A DNA stretch of 64,000 bases from Phragmites australis (taxonomy: Eukaryota > Streptophyta > Magnoliopsida > Poales > Poaceae). A model generated the notes under the pieces. That model was not told where the DNA came from. It saw nothing but the letters and a program-made list of their open reading frames with translations, and made no database searches. Made by a program: the position numbers and the translations under genes. How positions within the stretch are numbered: the stretch's first letter is position 1; every line of letters starts with the position of its first letter. Shown here in pieces: positions 1 to 12,235 of the stretch. The stretch spans positions 35,158,501 to 35,222,500 of the forward strand of contig NC_084927.1 of NCBI RefSeq assembly GCF_958298935.1, in the 5' to 3' direction.

Positions 1-496
1 TGATGCGCCGTTGCGGTAAGACAAGCTTCCAAGCAACCCGGCCGGCCGGTTCGTGACGACGCTGACGGTAGCTCCGAGCGGCTGCAAACCTGCAACCATT
101 GGCCTTCTTGCGGCTGACCTGCAAGCACTAAACGTACACGTACTTTAATCGAAAACTTCCTGCATACAAATGTCATCTATCGATCGGTTTAGTATATTGT
201 ACATAGTAAGTTTAGGTTGACAAAATTAGCGAGAGGTAGCGTCACGCAAGATTGTCACGGACGAGGCGTATGAACTCAAATCTGTACGCATGCATACGCG
301 CGATGCTTGCTTCAAACTAGCCGCATCTACTTCCATTCCGTTGCGTCTTGTAGAAGATGGGTCACATAATCACGTTGCAGCTAGCTAATTCATTAAGCAG
401 CAGGCCATATTCCGATGAACGATTTGTGTTAGCTAACATCTACGGGTTCTGCAAGGCCAGCTTTTCTCTGTGTGTTCGGTCCTAATGTTACACGCA

Positions 497-511
497 GGAT
501 GTGTGTTGGTG

Positions 512-561
<50 letters not shown>

Positions 562-578
562 GGATGTGTGTTGGTGTT
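497..578. repeat. (CT)n microsatellite flanked by 17-bp direct repeats
   Basis: An uninterrupted CT run of about 46 bases (about 514-559) is bracketed by two identical copies of GGATGTGTGTTGGTGTT at 497-513 and 562-578. The run also produces artefactual Arg-Glu repeat frames on the minus strand. Confidence 0.9.
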
Positions 579-2440
579 GCTCTTGTTGATGGCTAGATTG
601 ATCTGTTTGTTTTTTGGTTTTTTGGACAGCTGACAACACATGGGACAGTCAGAATGGACATACGTACAACTACAACTGCTACGAATATGGGTCATGAATG
701 CACATGGAACCGTGCACAAATGTATGCGTATTACATCGATGTATGCAGTACTTTTCACTGTTCTGCTTTAAGAATTGGGATGGCTCATTGCGTGCCGGAG
801 ATTTGCTCCTAACTAATCGCCGAAAAAGAAAAATACGGCTTGCAACCGTCGCCCTGCTGATCCAAGGGCGAGCAGGCAGTACTGGCGACGAACAGTAGTT
901 GGTCGTCGTCGTCCTCACCGTCACTCGCACGGTCACACCGTCAAGAGGTATCTGACGGGCCGATGCCCGATGCTGCGGCGAGTCAATAGGCGTGCATGGC
1001 TCAGAGGATTCTGCCCCGTTTTCCCTCCAAGATCGAAGAGTGAACGTAAATGTTGATTTTTCCCTTCTTTTTTTCGACCAGCAAACCGGAGCATCCGTCC
1101 ATCTAGTCTCATAGGTTAAACGCCTACTCCCTACAAGATTTGGCAAGGGGTCAATTATGCACTGTTGTAGTTTTTACTGGGCCACAGTTTTTCTGTTGAA
1201 CCCCAGAGCATCCCAAATCCCTGAAAAGACAGAACATTTCCAAACAAGCTTGGCCTTGGACATTACTGAAAACTTGACCAAGCGAGACCACGAACATCAC
1301 AGACATGGGGTTCCTCCTAAGGCTTACAAAATTGTTTGGTTCGAAAACCGGAACCCGGCAGTAACTAGAAATTCACGATTATTATGAAAATTGATTGAAA
1401 TTCGGCGAGAATTCGAACAAATTTATTTGATCAAATTTATGAATCTGGGATAAAACTAGACCGAGTCGAATCAGCGGTAACCGAGCGAATTACACCGAAT
1501 ACCGAGCGCATTCGCCGGTTTATCAATCTATTTTCTTGCATTTTTCGCATTGACCAAACTGAACGAATTAGTCAATAACCGGTTGAATTTTCCGATTTAC
1601 CGAGCTCATTATTTGAATTTCTATGAAGTTTAAGAAAAATCACAAAAAATACAGAAAAAATAGAAACAAATATAGCATGAGATTTCCTATGTTTTGTTTA
1701 ATCATACAATCTACTCCACACATATATCATACATAGGGGGGAAATTTGTAAAAAAATCTGGAAATTTTTTGTCACGACCTTTGTTAAATTTTGGACATTT
1801 TTATGGAAACATATAGATATTAATAGCAATACGAGCATTACCATATAATTATTTCATCAAATATATGCATACATTACGTAAGTGGCACATTAAATTAACA
1901 AATATGTTGATAACCGATCGAATTTTGTAGAAATGCGCTCTGTCCCCATGCGCTCGCTTTTGCCTCCGCAAATCGCGATAACCGCTGAAATGCGGTCGGT
2001 AACCGCCCAATGCGGACCGAAATTCTCGCTTCGACCATCGAATTTCCTCGGCTTCGCGGCGGATCTGGCCGGGCTCGCAGGGGTCGTGTGGGTTTGACTG
2101 TTGTCGGACGCGAGAGGAATTGACGAAGACGATAAGGACCTCCTATCCTTATCTCATAGAGCTGGATCGAAACGGACCGTTTGCACTGTGCATTCGGCCT
2201 ATTTTGATCTTTTCACTTTTTCAGCCTTTTTCCAATCTACCATATTTGAGCACGTATTTCCTGATGCAAACGATTTTTTTTATTTTTTTCACAGATAGTC
2301 TTATAGTTGTCTCTAGTTTTTATATGATTTTTTTTATTTTTTTCAAATCCCATTTGAATTTTTAAATTCAAATTTGAAAACCAATTGACTTGTGAATTCA
2401 GTGGGGAGTGAATTTTTGAACCCTAGTTCCTCCTAGTCAT

Positions 2441-2606
2441 TAGCGGATTTTTTTTATTTTAGCTCTTTTTAAACTAATATTTTAAAAACAGCACGCTAGA
2501 TACTAAATTTTCAGAAACTAGTTCCTTAGTTTTTAAAAATTTAATATCTCACATGCTGTTTTTAAAATATTAGTTAAAAAGACTAAAATAAAAAAAATTC
2601 CGCCAT
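2441..2606. mobile_element. Foldback MITE
   Basis: An arm of about 55 bases starting TAGCGGATTTTTTTTATTTT is repeated in inverted orientation at the right end, where the top strand reads ...AAATTCCGCCATTA. A spacer of about 57 bases separates the arms. The arms match closely, including the shared CTAATATTTTAAAAACAGCA block. No coding capacity. The flanking target duplication is not certain, so the superfamily is not assigned. Confidence 0.7.
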
Positions 2607-3203
2607 TAGCCATCCGGACCATAAGAGCCAAAAATAAATGCTGCAACAGTATATCGGTCCCAACGTCCACCAGGAGAGGCAATGGCGACGCTACAACGCC
2701 AAGAACCAGGATTCCCAGCAGGCTCCACACAGCCTTCGTCCTGACACCCCCTCGCCCCTGCCAGGACGAGCAACCACCATCCAGGCTCTGCGATCAGCAA
2801 CAGAATCTTGACGCAGTAATGGCACCGGCGACAGAAGGCCCTCGTGCCGGTGAGCTTTTCCACCAGTGGCCGCTGTCGGTAGCGCCTGCCAATAAAACGG
2901 CAACAGCGACCAGATTCAATGGTACACTGAGATCTAGATTGACTTCGTTACAGCAACAGCAGTAACCAGTAAACCACAGAGAGATGAGCATGAGGAAACT
3001 TCTGTAAAATACTGGCCGTTTTCACGGTCAGTTACTTGATTTAAAAGATGTATATGTTAAGGACACCTGATAGGTATTTAGTAGTAGAGTGCAATCTTTT
3101 GCAATGAGGAAACCAGAATATACACAGTTGCTTGACAAGTCTTATTTACAAGAGGCATTACTAGGGATGCAATGGTGGATCGACCCGATTGTTGTGGTGG
3201 CAC

Positions 3204-5523
3204 CTAGAGCAGGCCAAAGGTGTTCTCGCCACTGTAAGTCATGTAGAGGAATCCGTCCTCGTCCTTGTTCTCTTCATATATCGCAGACATCAGAGCAGCT
3301 GCGAAACAGGAGGCAAACGAATGAGTAAGAATAAGGATCAAGTGGCCATTCAACCAGTCATACTCTTTAGGAAGAAAAACCAGTGTCATAAAATTGTTGT
3401 TGCTGTATTTATTTTCCAGACCTGTTGGCGGAAGAGTGTCCTTCACAAAGATGAAAATCGCCTTCTCAGCACTGAGCTTGATCCGCTTCCGAACAACATA
3501 CACAAATTGTCCGACAGTAAGATCAGCGGGGACAAGGTACCTGCAAAGTAATGGGAATCAGTGACCTATTATGGCTGGCATGGCACATGACGATTTGATT
3601 TGGGCATTACTGCTTACCTGCACACATAAAAACATTTTTTTTATCTATAATATTACTGGAGGCTCTTTCATGTCAAGGGTAAACTGAAACCACCAACTGC
3701 TTTTGGACCATATAGATGTGGACTCTACAGTAAATACATGTTTAAGTTTAACTAGGCACAACCTGTTAAAAGTAGTGTTGTCAATGTGTTCCTAGTAACA
3801 AACAATTTCCAACGACACCATAGGTCATGATTTAGCATTTGAAACAATTGCAATAAATATGCGCACGAAGAACCACAAGCAATACTATTGCATCAATTAT
3901 TGGCATTGGAAATGTCCAAGATAATGTGAAACGGATGGCATCAACTACAACTAGTTATCATCAGAATAAGGACCCAGCAGCATTAAATTCATAAACGATT
4001 TAAGATGGAGATAAGCCTTGCTATAGCTGTATAGCAAAATTTTAGGGAGTACGAATATAGCGGTAATGGTTCTTAGAAAGGTCGATAACTGACTTTTTCT
4101 TGTCGATGTCAGGAATATCACTCCTCTCAGCCTTCTCAACAATCACCTACATTACATAAATTGTAATAAATTAGAGCAAAGTAATAATGATGAAAGAAGC
4201 AGCATATACAGGAGGGTCAAAACTTACAGGAATTCTATCAGGGTACTTCTCTCTGATACGGCTAGCCTCAGCCTGCCTCCTCTCTTTAATACAAGGCAAA
4301 AAAGGTTAGAGTTCAGTTATCTACACTGAATAAAAAGCTGAATCGTCTTTAGAAAAAAGTTATAGAACAAGGCTGTGGTAGATTGAGAACTTGGAAATCA
4401 GAGCCAGATTATAGACTTGTCATTGTACAAAGAGAACTCTAAGTAACAGAGTCGTCGCATGTTGCCAAGTGCTAATTATTTTATCTGCTTCTAAAGAAAA
4501 ATACAACTACCATTATTATCCAAGTCAAGAAAAATACAACTACCATTATTATCCAAGTCAAGAAAACTACAACCACCATTATTATCCAAGTCAAGAAGGA
4601 AACACATGTCAATCAACTGATTTTAACTAATTGACCTATGTACAGCAGTACAACCATTAAATGCAGTAATAGTTAATCTAGAAAGGAACAACTTAGCATA
4701 AGAAAAGAGCAAAGTCTAATTGTCCTGTAATTTATAAGGGGCATGAGCACATTGTCAACCATCAGGACCCTTTCAATACAGAATACAGATTCAGAAGGAC
4801 AAACACAACTTCCCACTAAAGGGCTCTAGATCATCAAAGCCATGTGCATATATGACTTTCTTTTTTAGTTGAAAAGTATATTGTGTGATTCAATATGAAA
4901 TTCCAAATCTATGATCCTCCAGAGAAGGAATCACTTTAGAAAAACCTCATAAAAGAAACACAATAATCAGCTTATAGTTTCAGATTAGCTGCCCAACTTC
5001 TATCATTTACAACTACTGAATATCACTATCTTGCATAAATGACAGAAAATTCAGTCAAACACACAAGTGCAGGCAAGTATTACTGCTACCAATCAAGATC
5101 AGCCATATAATCTCACGATAATCACAAGCTCCTTGCAAATTTTTTTTGACCAAAAACAGGAGGGGGGGCCCCTACTGAGCTCCTCGCAAATTGGCACAAG
5201 ATTTGCATGATTTAACCAGCAGTTGCTAGCTTTTGGACAGACGTCACGTCACCACACCCCAGAACCCCAAATTATATAGGTAACTGCACGATCATGAATT
5301 CTTACAAGTTACAAATCTAAGCAACGATACAGTTAACTGATCTTCCTGAATTTCTATCAATCCGCAAAATTACTCCTAAAATTTGTACTACAGCCAATCG
5401 TCGAAACCCCCAACAATCAGCGCATATCGAAGCATCCCTACAGAATCACAAAATTAAGATGGGCATAGGAACATTAGACGAACCGAGGGGGTGCTCCAGC
5501 TTGAACGAGCTCTTGGCCATCAT
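3204..5523 (-). CDS. ATG8: Autophagy-related protein 8 (ATG8), ubiquitin-like
   Basis: ATG8 is a ubiquitin-like modifier that is conjugated to phosphatidylethanolamine on autophagic membranes and recruits cargo receptors. Reverse-strand coding exons join in frame: 5520-5484, 4283-4228, 4146-4094, 3540-3422 and 3298-3204, giving 119 residues, the usual family length. All introns are GT-AG. The N-terminus [15 protein letters not shown], the [17 protein letters not shown] block, the [20 protein letters not shown] block and the C-terminal GENTFGLL are diagnostic. Gly117 is followed by two leucines, so ATG4 must cleave to expose it. A second ATG lies directly upstream (5523-5521), so one extra Met is possible. 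A 5'UTR intron (5641-5533) is indicated by ACTC|GTAAGG and TGCAG|GAAGG. Intron 1 contains a minisatellite and a 36-bp LINE stub. Rice ATG8b sits at the equivalent place on chromosome 4 (from memory). Confidence 0.96.
4495..4593. repeat. 33-bp minisatellite, three copies, in ATG8 intron 1
   Basis: Three tandem 33-bp units each contain ACCATTATTATCCAAGTCA. The first two are identical and the third differs at a few positions. The array lies wholly within ATG8 intron 1. Confidence 0.9.
5127..5192 (-). mobile_element. 36-bp LINE 3'-end stub with 15-bp target duplication
   Basis: The direct repeats AGCTCCTTGCAAATT (5127-5141) and AGCTCCTCGCAAATT (5178-5192) flank 36 bases. Read on the minus strand, the insert begins CAGTAGGGGCCCCCCCTCCTG and ends in a run of A. 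The core matches the 3' hairpin of the L1-type LINEs at 53.4 kb and 57.4 kb. It is best explained as an extremely 5'-truncated LINE insertion in ATG8 intron 1. Confidence 0.7.
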
Positions 5524-5974
5524 GCTCCCTTCCTGCATGCAAACACCAAGCAAACCCAAAATTAACTTCCCGAAAGAAAAAAACCACACATCAATCGAAC
5601 CGATCGGGCAAAAGCTAATAGCCAATCGAGCAAATCCTTACGAGTTGGGTCGGATTGCGTAGGGGTGCGACAGGATCGGATGAAGACTAAGAGCAGATCT
5701 CGGCCCTGGAGTTCACCAAAACCAAAAACACGAAACACACACCCAATCGATTAGAGAAAGCCCCCGATCGGCGAGAACCTGGGCCAATCGATGGAGGAGT
5801 AGAGATGAAACGCACGGGACTTGCCGGATTTGGCTGGATTGGGTCGGTCGAGGAGGGCTTCTGCTGTTGCCAAGGAAGCGGCGGAGAGACGGATAGGTGG
5901 GTATGGGAAAGGATGGGGATTGGAATTGGTTAAGGAAGGCTACACGCGCACGAAACGTAATGCGCAGGAAACTT

Positions 5975-5983
5975 GATTTATAG
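5975..5983 (-). promoter_or_regulatory. Probable TATA box of ATG8
   Basis: On the minus strand CTATAAATC lies about 330 bases upstream of the inferred 5'UTR intron donor and about 450 bases from the ATG. This is consistent with a leader containing the 5'UTR intron. The assignment rests on sequence and position only. Confidence 0.4.
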
Positions 5984-5989
5984 TAGAAA

Positions 5990-8900
5990 ACAAGGCTGCT
6001 TTCCGCACAAGAAAACCTCTCGGGCTCCAATAATGCAACGTATTGTATACAACTACTGATCAAAGGAAATAAATAATGATATCTTGATCGATAAATTTCT
6101 TTAGATACAAATTCGTAATTGATATTTCTATGATTGAGCGAATTTCCCTGCGTTGTATGTACATTTGCAACATTATAACAGTAGATGCTGGCCAAAAATA
6201 TTTAATTTTAGAATAAATAGTCAACATAATTGTGCAGTCCAGGATTGTAACACTCTGTGTTTGGCATTGTACAATAAATTGAACTTTTTGAATTCGAAAC
6301 ACACTGGAAACAAATTCAAATGATTATAGGCAAAGTGAATAAAGTATACCTCAAATTAAAATTTTGGAATCTGAAAACATGCATAAAATTCACCATTATG
6401 CATCTCTGTATTTTCTGGGTTTTATTGGAGTTTTGTTTGCCGATTCAAATTTGAATATAATTTGAATCTCATTTTTTCTTTGAAATGTTTAAACATTTCT
6501 TTCCAGAATCATAAACCCCATCGGGCCAGATTCACATCACCCTCAAATTTCCAGCCCAACTAGCCCAGCAAACCTCTCCTCTTCTTTCTCTTTTTCTCAA
6601 CTTCTATCAAGCCAAGATCCATTTCCCCCTTCTTTCAGCCCATCTTGGCTCAAACCACAACTGACGGTGTCACCTCACTCGTTCAGCCCACCTCAACCTG
6701 TCATCATCCCCACGTCATGCGGGACCCACGTCGCCCGGTCTTTGTCTTCCTCCCACAGCGACGCCCATCCAGTTATACCTCCTCTCTTCTCTCCCACCAA
6801 TCTCTCATCCAGTTGTCCCATCAGCACAGAGCTCGCGTCAACATACCATCATCACGCCCAGGAGCTCACCTGAGGAACCACTGTTGCTGATGACTTCGGA
6901 GTTCGGTTGCCATGGCCGGCCCCGTCGAGCTTGCTTTATCCCGTCTTGGTGTTGCACCCCGCAATCCCACGCTCTTGTGACCTACATCATCTCGATGACC
7001 AGTGAAAACTGTTGGTAGCCAATATCAGTCAAAGGCATAGCCACCCCGCCGCCCATTTCCACTGGCCACGAGAAATATCTCGCATAGCCGACCTCTTGCG
7101 CTAATAAAGATGCATGCGAGCCTCCTCTCCGTCACATAAACACCACCACCGCCCCCTCTCATCTCACAACCACGCCCATTTCCCCAAACCGAGCACATCC
7201 TTAGTTTCCTCCCAAGTTCGGTTGCCGCCATTGATCTCCTCCTATGCTGAGCAATTGTTTGCCACCTCCGTTTCTTTAGCTTTCCCATGACCTCCTCTCT
7301 CATCATTGACCTCCATCGTAGCACGAGAAAGACCACTCAGCATTGCGACCAGTGGCATCGCCTCCGTCGCTAGCCAATCCTCTCCATTGTTAACCCCCTT
7401 CCACTCTCTCCCGTGGCCAGGCAAGCCCTGCGGATCCATCCCCAACCTCTCTGAAACCTCAACACACTCCCCTCTAGACCGTAACACACACTCAGACACT
7501 CTTGCACCATAGCCTCCTCCATCGCCGCTTAAAAGCTCACTGTCGCCCACTGTCAGCACCATACCAGTGTGGGGGAGCCATTAACACCTTCATGGCACCT
7601 CGTAGCCCATCATCAGCACACACATTTGACCCTAGAGTGCCATCTCCTGTATTTTCATTTTTTACCGCCATTGGCTCCACATCCAGTTCACCGCCACCGC
7701 CATTTCAACAAGCTCCTATCCACAAGTACCCCACCACCACCTCCATCTCATGAAGTAGATCACCAACACATGCTTCTTATTGAAGTCCGATGCCGATAAG
7801 CCATCACTGACGAGCTCCCCGACGAACCCATGCCTTGGATTTGCCACGGGAGCTCCTGTTCCAGTGACCTCATCTACTCTGAGCATCCACATTGTGGCCA
7901 CATCAGCAAAAATGCTAACATAGCAAGACTTTTGACCAGTCAACCATGCTTTGTTAGCTCCTGAGTCCAAAGCTCGGGTCCTCCATAGACACATCTTAGT
8001 AAACCACCCTAGTCCACAAGTTCGTAGACTGAGCCCACAACACAATAGCCAACCTAGCGAGCCATTGATTGTTGACCATGGCCCCACTAGTCAGTGACTC
8101 ATCATTTTATGAATTTCCAAAAAAAAATCTTATAAAATCCAAAAATCATTTTTTCGAGGAATATTGTCCCTTTTTCTTTTCATGGAATTAACCTTTTGGT
8201 AAATCTTTCGAGAGTCATTTCTCCATTTTTGGACTCCAATTTTAATGATTCTTACGTCCAAATTCATCTAATTTTAAGATATATCAAACCACATTAGTTT
8301 CATAATTTTCAAGCTCATTTGAAATTTTGTTTGAATTTATTTGATTTTAAGTTGTTTTTGCTGTAGTTTACTTATTCGATGTTAATTTGCATGTTTTAGA
8401 GTAAGAAGCATTCAAGGTGGAACCCAATGACCCAGATTATGAGGAAGAAGCGGAAGAATATTTTAACAAAGGCAAGTCCTACACCCTTTGATCATATTCT
8501 ACCTAAGTTCTACCCAAATTTTGATTGATGTAGCAACTACTGATTCAATGACTGATACGAGATAAAGGTATCCGACAAGGATTCAAATATAGCGTTACAG
8601 TATATCCCTAAACAGATTCTTAGAAAAGATAAAAGAAATAGAAGATGGGAGAAATGATTGTTACAGCATCCGGCCTTGGTGGGTGTCTATCTCGCTAAAG
8701 AACCAGGCTTTGTTTTGAGTTTTGATAGCCTTCCTAACAAGACTAAGGCCCAACATCTCAGAAAAAGAAACCAAAGGCCCAAGCTAATCCTGTATCTCGT
8801 AAACGGACAAGCCCAATTCAATCAAAGTTCAATTAATCAAGGAATTTGTCATGCTCAGCCCAATATGCTGCAGGCCCTTATCTTCTTCGCATCGCCACTT

Positions 8901-10540
8901 TGCAATACTGCGCTAAGGACTGTGGGCAGTGAGCTGCAGACAGTCAGTCGATGTGTTTGTGTTGCATCTGAGTATCTGACTGCCTGAATGTTATCATCTC
9001 CACTCAAAAAACAATGATACAATACCAGCGTGTTGGCAAGGTGCTCATACATGATGACTGTAGCTTTCAGAGTATTTTCTTAGTTAGAATCAGAAGAATT
9101 TGACAAACAACAGCTTTCAGTTTTTAGTTCTACGAGTGGAATCCGTGGAAGTGATTATCTGAAATGAACTAAAAGTTAGGGAGCTGAAAAAACAGCTCTT
9201 CTGATTTACTTTCCACACAGAATCACTTTATCCATATAGTTTATTCTAGAGAATCACTATAAAATCACTTTTAGCTATATAATCATTTTCCGCAGAGAAT
9301 CACTCTCCGCAGAGAATTTAAATTAAAAAAAGTTCTACTAAACAAACCCTAAGTTACATCAAAAGCTTTTCAGTGTGTAGTTATGCACGAAGGGTTCATC
9401 ACTTAGCACAGGTCGGCATTAAAGTCGATCCTCCTGTATATTTAGATGTAAACCTGACCTGCACTTGGATGAATAAAATCCTACCTTCCTCTAAAAAAAT
9501 TGCATTAGCTGGCTAACATATTTTAGCTAGCGTTGACATGCTTCAGTACATGGTATGTATAACTATATTTGCTCATCTTGACGATGCGTATATACCTCAC
9601 ATGTACGGTGTACCCACTTGTATCATGCATCACATTTGTTGACATCTTTGGAAAATAACCCCACAGATCTCGCACTACATAATCTAGGATCCGAGTCCTG
9701 GACTTCATCACCAAGATAGACCACATCCTTGGCTTGCTGGCTGCATGGATTATTAGTTGGACTGCAACTGAACGAGCTGGTGCAAGCTAGCTCTTCGTCA
9801 GTAGTCGCTGTAGAGCATCCAAATGTGGACGAAGGCCACTCCAACCCGGAACGCCAACCTCAAAACTCGTAGCAGGTATCTAGCTATCTAATTCAACACC
9901 TGACCACCTCTATCTTTTTAGATAAAAAGTACAACTTTCGAGCCTTTCGACTCTTTACTTGTGCAAATGCTCTCTCCATCTCGACTCTTTACGTGTAAGA
10001 TGCAAAGAGAGCAGCTACCAAGTACCAACTGCACCTTATCATCAGTTCTTCCGATGGGGAAGTTACCGCAAGGATCTGGAAAGTGCTGTCGCCAGTTCGA
10101 GACCGATTCACCTGTCAGTTTTCCTAGCTTTTCATTGGAACTAACCGATCGAATGTGGCTAGATCTTGACTTCGTGCACCCGCAAGGTAGCTGATACTGA
10201 CAAGAGTTAATTACATTTACATATATATGCGATATACGTGGTAGCTACTAGCTAGCATGCATAAGAGAAGCCCATTCTTTGCACATATATACATCGTATC
10301 CTAAGTTAAAATGCGTCTAAATATGTCACAGTTTGGTGTGTATTCAGTGAACTTAATTCGCGTCAGACAACCTATCTATATACTACCCTGCCGTGCATCA
10401 CATTACTTTCTTTTCGAGAGGAGCTAGCTAGACGTACTTGCCAACGAACCAATTAAACCTCGACACGTAACACGCTACTAACAGTCAAAAAAATAAACAG
10501 CCACTAGCCGATCATGCCCGCACGCTCTCTATATGTATCC
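5990..10540. other. Intergenic, repeat-rich; probable degenerate LTR retrotransposon
   Basis: No gene can be supported. The stretch of about 6540-8600 has the C-rich, Pro/His/Ser-coding texture and the downstream AT-rich tract typical of decayed grass gypsy LTRs. I see no paired ends, PBS or polyprotein motif, so this is inference. At about 9110-9350 an AT-rich block with repeated AGAATCACT words resembles hAT-type MITE DNA. The open frames here lack known domains. Confidence 0.35.
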
Positions 10541-10544
10541 CCTA

Positions 10545-10760
10545 ATAATCCATGGCACGGTACCAGACACAAGTTCACAACACATTCACCTTGAGCGGCC
10601 CCACGGAGAGCGCCACCATGACACGAGGTGTCGTCACGCCTCGCAGCACGTACGCCGTGCAGCCTCCAGACACTTAGCTGCAACCTCCTCCTCCACACCA
10701 AGAAGGCGAGGAAACCATCACGGTACACCTCATGCAAGGCCACCGGCGGCCGGCCTGGTG
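10545..10760 (+). pseudogene. Truncated PPO 5' fragment (promoter edge plus transit-peptide region)
   Basis: This matches the intact PPO from its CATGGCACGG upstream word through AGTTCACAACA, GAGAGCGCC, GCAGCCTCCAGAC and GCCACCGGCGGCC. The first start codon is changed to ACG. The second ATG is kept but is followed by a net 4-base insertion that shifts the frame into TAG within 20 codons. In the PPO-equivalent frame it would read CSLQTLSCNLLL, then CKATGG. Homology stops near the Asp-Val that precedes the Tat-like hydrophobic stretch, so there is no catalytic domain. It is a remnant of a tandem PPO duplicate; two PPO genes lie in tandem at the equivalent rice locus (from memory). Confidence 0.85.
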
Positions 10761-12149
10761 ACGTCGCTTCGGCGTCATTACTATAGAAACTCTCTTTATT
10801 ACCGTCTTTAAACTTTTTTTTACTGTCAGTTTTACATTTAACAGTGAGTAACGAACAGTGATATTTAGGGACTATCATTGCTAGCTTCGTGAATCGAGAG
10901 TGAAAGAAGTTATCATTATCGGTTGAAGGATTCAGCAGACAGTGATACCCTGGATATCAGAAACGACTGGTGGTTTCAGCCAACAGTATTGTGCCTCCCC
11001 CTTCTACTCTGGCCCTATTCTTCCTCTCTGTCTCTCTCTCCTCAATACATGCATACAATAAGACATATGTAATATAAATCAATAATAAAGGCACATTCAT
11101 TAATACATAGTAATTCATGTCACACATATATACATAATAGTTCTCAAAGGTCACCCCACGAAAAGTCGGTCGAGTTGAGCCAATCCAGTATCCCTGTACC
11201 TCTCCCGCGATAACACATTAACACATTGATCTTACAAGTCACATCATCCTACATAGCAAAATAATTACGATTACAACCAGAACTAGGATTATAACCAGGC
11301 TTAGATGATTTGACTGTTGTATACCGCATTAGCTTCATGTTTGGATTTGTATCTGTTGTAACATGCTCTTTTGAATCCATTAATTTATTCGTGGTATTCC
11401 TCCCAACAGTATAACACTCAACTTTGCTGACCACAATGAACAACATATCATATCATATCAGTTCTAAATTTCAGAGAATATGCAAAAATAATATACTACA
11501 AACCATATTAATACTCTCTGAACTAGTATTGCACTAGATTGCCAAACCAACTAGTATTTTAAAAGCATGAATATTATACCACATATCAAAATACAAGAGA
11601 ATATTCAAGAGTATTCATTACACATGATCTTGAGATAAAAAGACAACAAGACATAAAGGACAGTATCTCTCATCATGTATACGAAAAGTAGTGGACAACA
11701 GAGAACATAATTTATGTAAAAGTTGTCCTCATATATTGAATAACAATTGGTCCCAGAATTGTTAAAGTTCTGCTCTTAATTGTTTAGTGAATACATCATA
11801 GATATGACAATATTTCTAGATTTCAGCTAGCAAATAGAACATGATCTATTTCTTCAAAATTTAACATCTAGAGATCAATTTAACATGCATTGCACTCAAT
11901 AGCCAAAACAAATAATCTTAACAAAATTTCAGCTGTATTTAATGATAACTCATCTTAAAAATTCATAACATTCTCATACAAAATCGGTGAAGACAAACAT
12001 TATATGAAAATTATAGCTCTCGATAAGATCTACAAATTTGTAGTTAAACAGTTTTTTATTTGAGATCATTTAGATGTCCATATAGCCATTAATACATTCG
12101 GTCAGAAGATGTCAAAATGATTGATTTTGTTATTATAATCGAGAATGAA

Positions 12150-12235
12150 GTATAGCCGAGATGATTAGAGCGGTCACGCGCCAGCGTCCGCTATGAGGTC
12201 GTGAGTTCGAGTCATGGTTACCACATACAAGCAAA
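12150..12235 (+). mobile_element. tRNA-derived SINE-like head (pol III A and B boxes)
   Basis: The segment reads TAGCCGAGATGATTAGAGC (A-box-like) and, about 50 bases on, GAGTTCGAGTCAT (B-box-like). That is the arrangement of a tRNA-derived SINE head. The sequence does not close into an intact cloverleaf with a paired acceptor stem, so a functional tRNA is unlikely. The body and tail are undefined. Confidence 0.45.

Larger units (their letters stand above)
1..3203. other. Intergenic region left of ATG8
   Basis: No convincing gene was found; the open frames are short and show no recognisable domain. The stretch holds a CT microsatellite (513-560), a foldback MITE (2441-2606) and a patch around 1340-2060 rich in CGGTAACCG-like words on both strands around an AT-rich core. 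That patch looks like a decayed DNA transposon but has no definable ends. The last few hundred bases before 3204 should hold the ATG8 3'UTR. Confidence 0.5.

Noticed and set aside
429..758. Arg-Glu repeat protein on the minus strand
   Set aside because: Translation of the CT microsatellite; no support outside the repeat.
4495..4593. CRISPR-like regular repeats
   Set aside because: The 33-bp units are directly tandem with no spacers, in a plant intron; this is a minisatellite.
7025..8087. Several frames of about 100 codons on both strands
   Set aside because: Mutually overlapping, low complexity, and located in LTR-like repeat DNA.
12150..12235. A functional tRNA gene
   Set aside because: A- and B-box words are present but no closed cloverleaf with paired acceptor stem could be drawn; a SINE head fits better.
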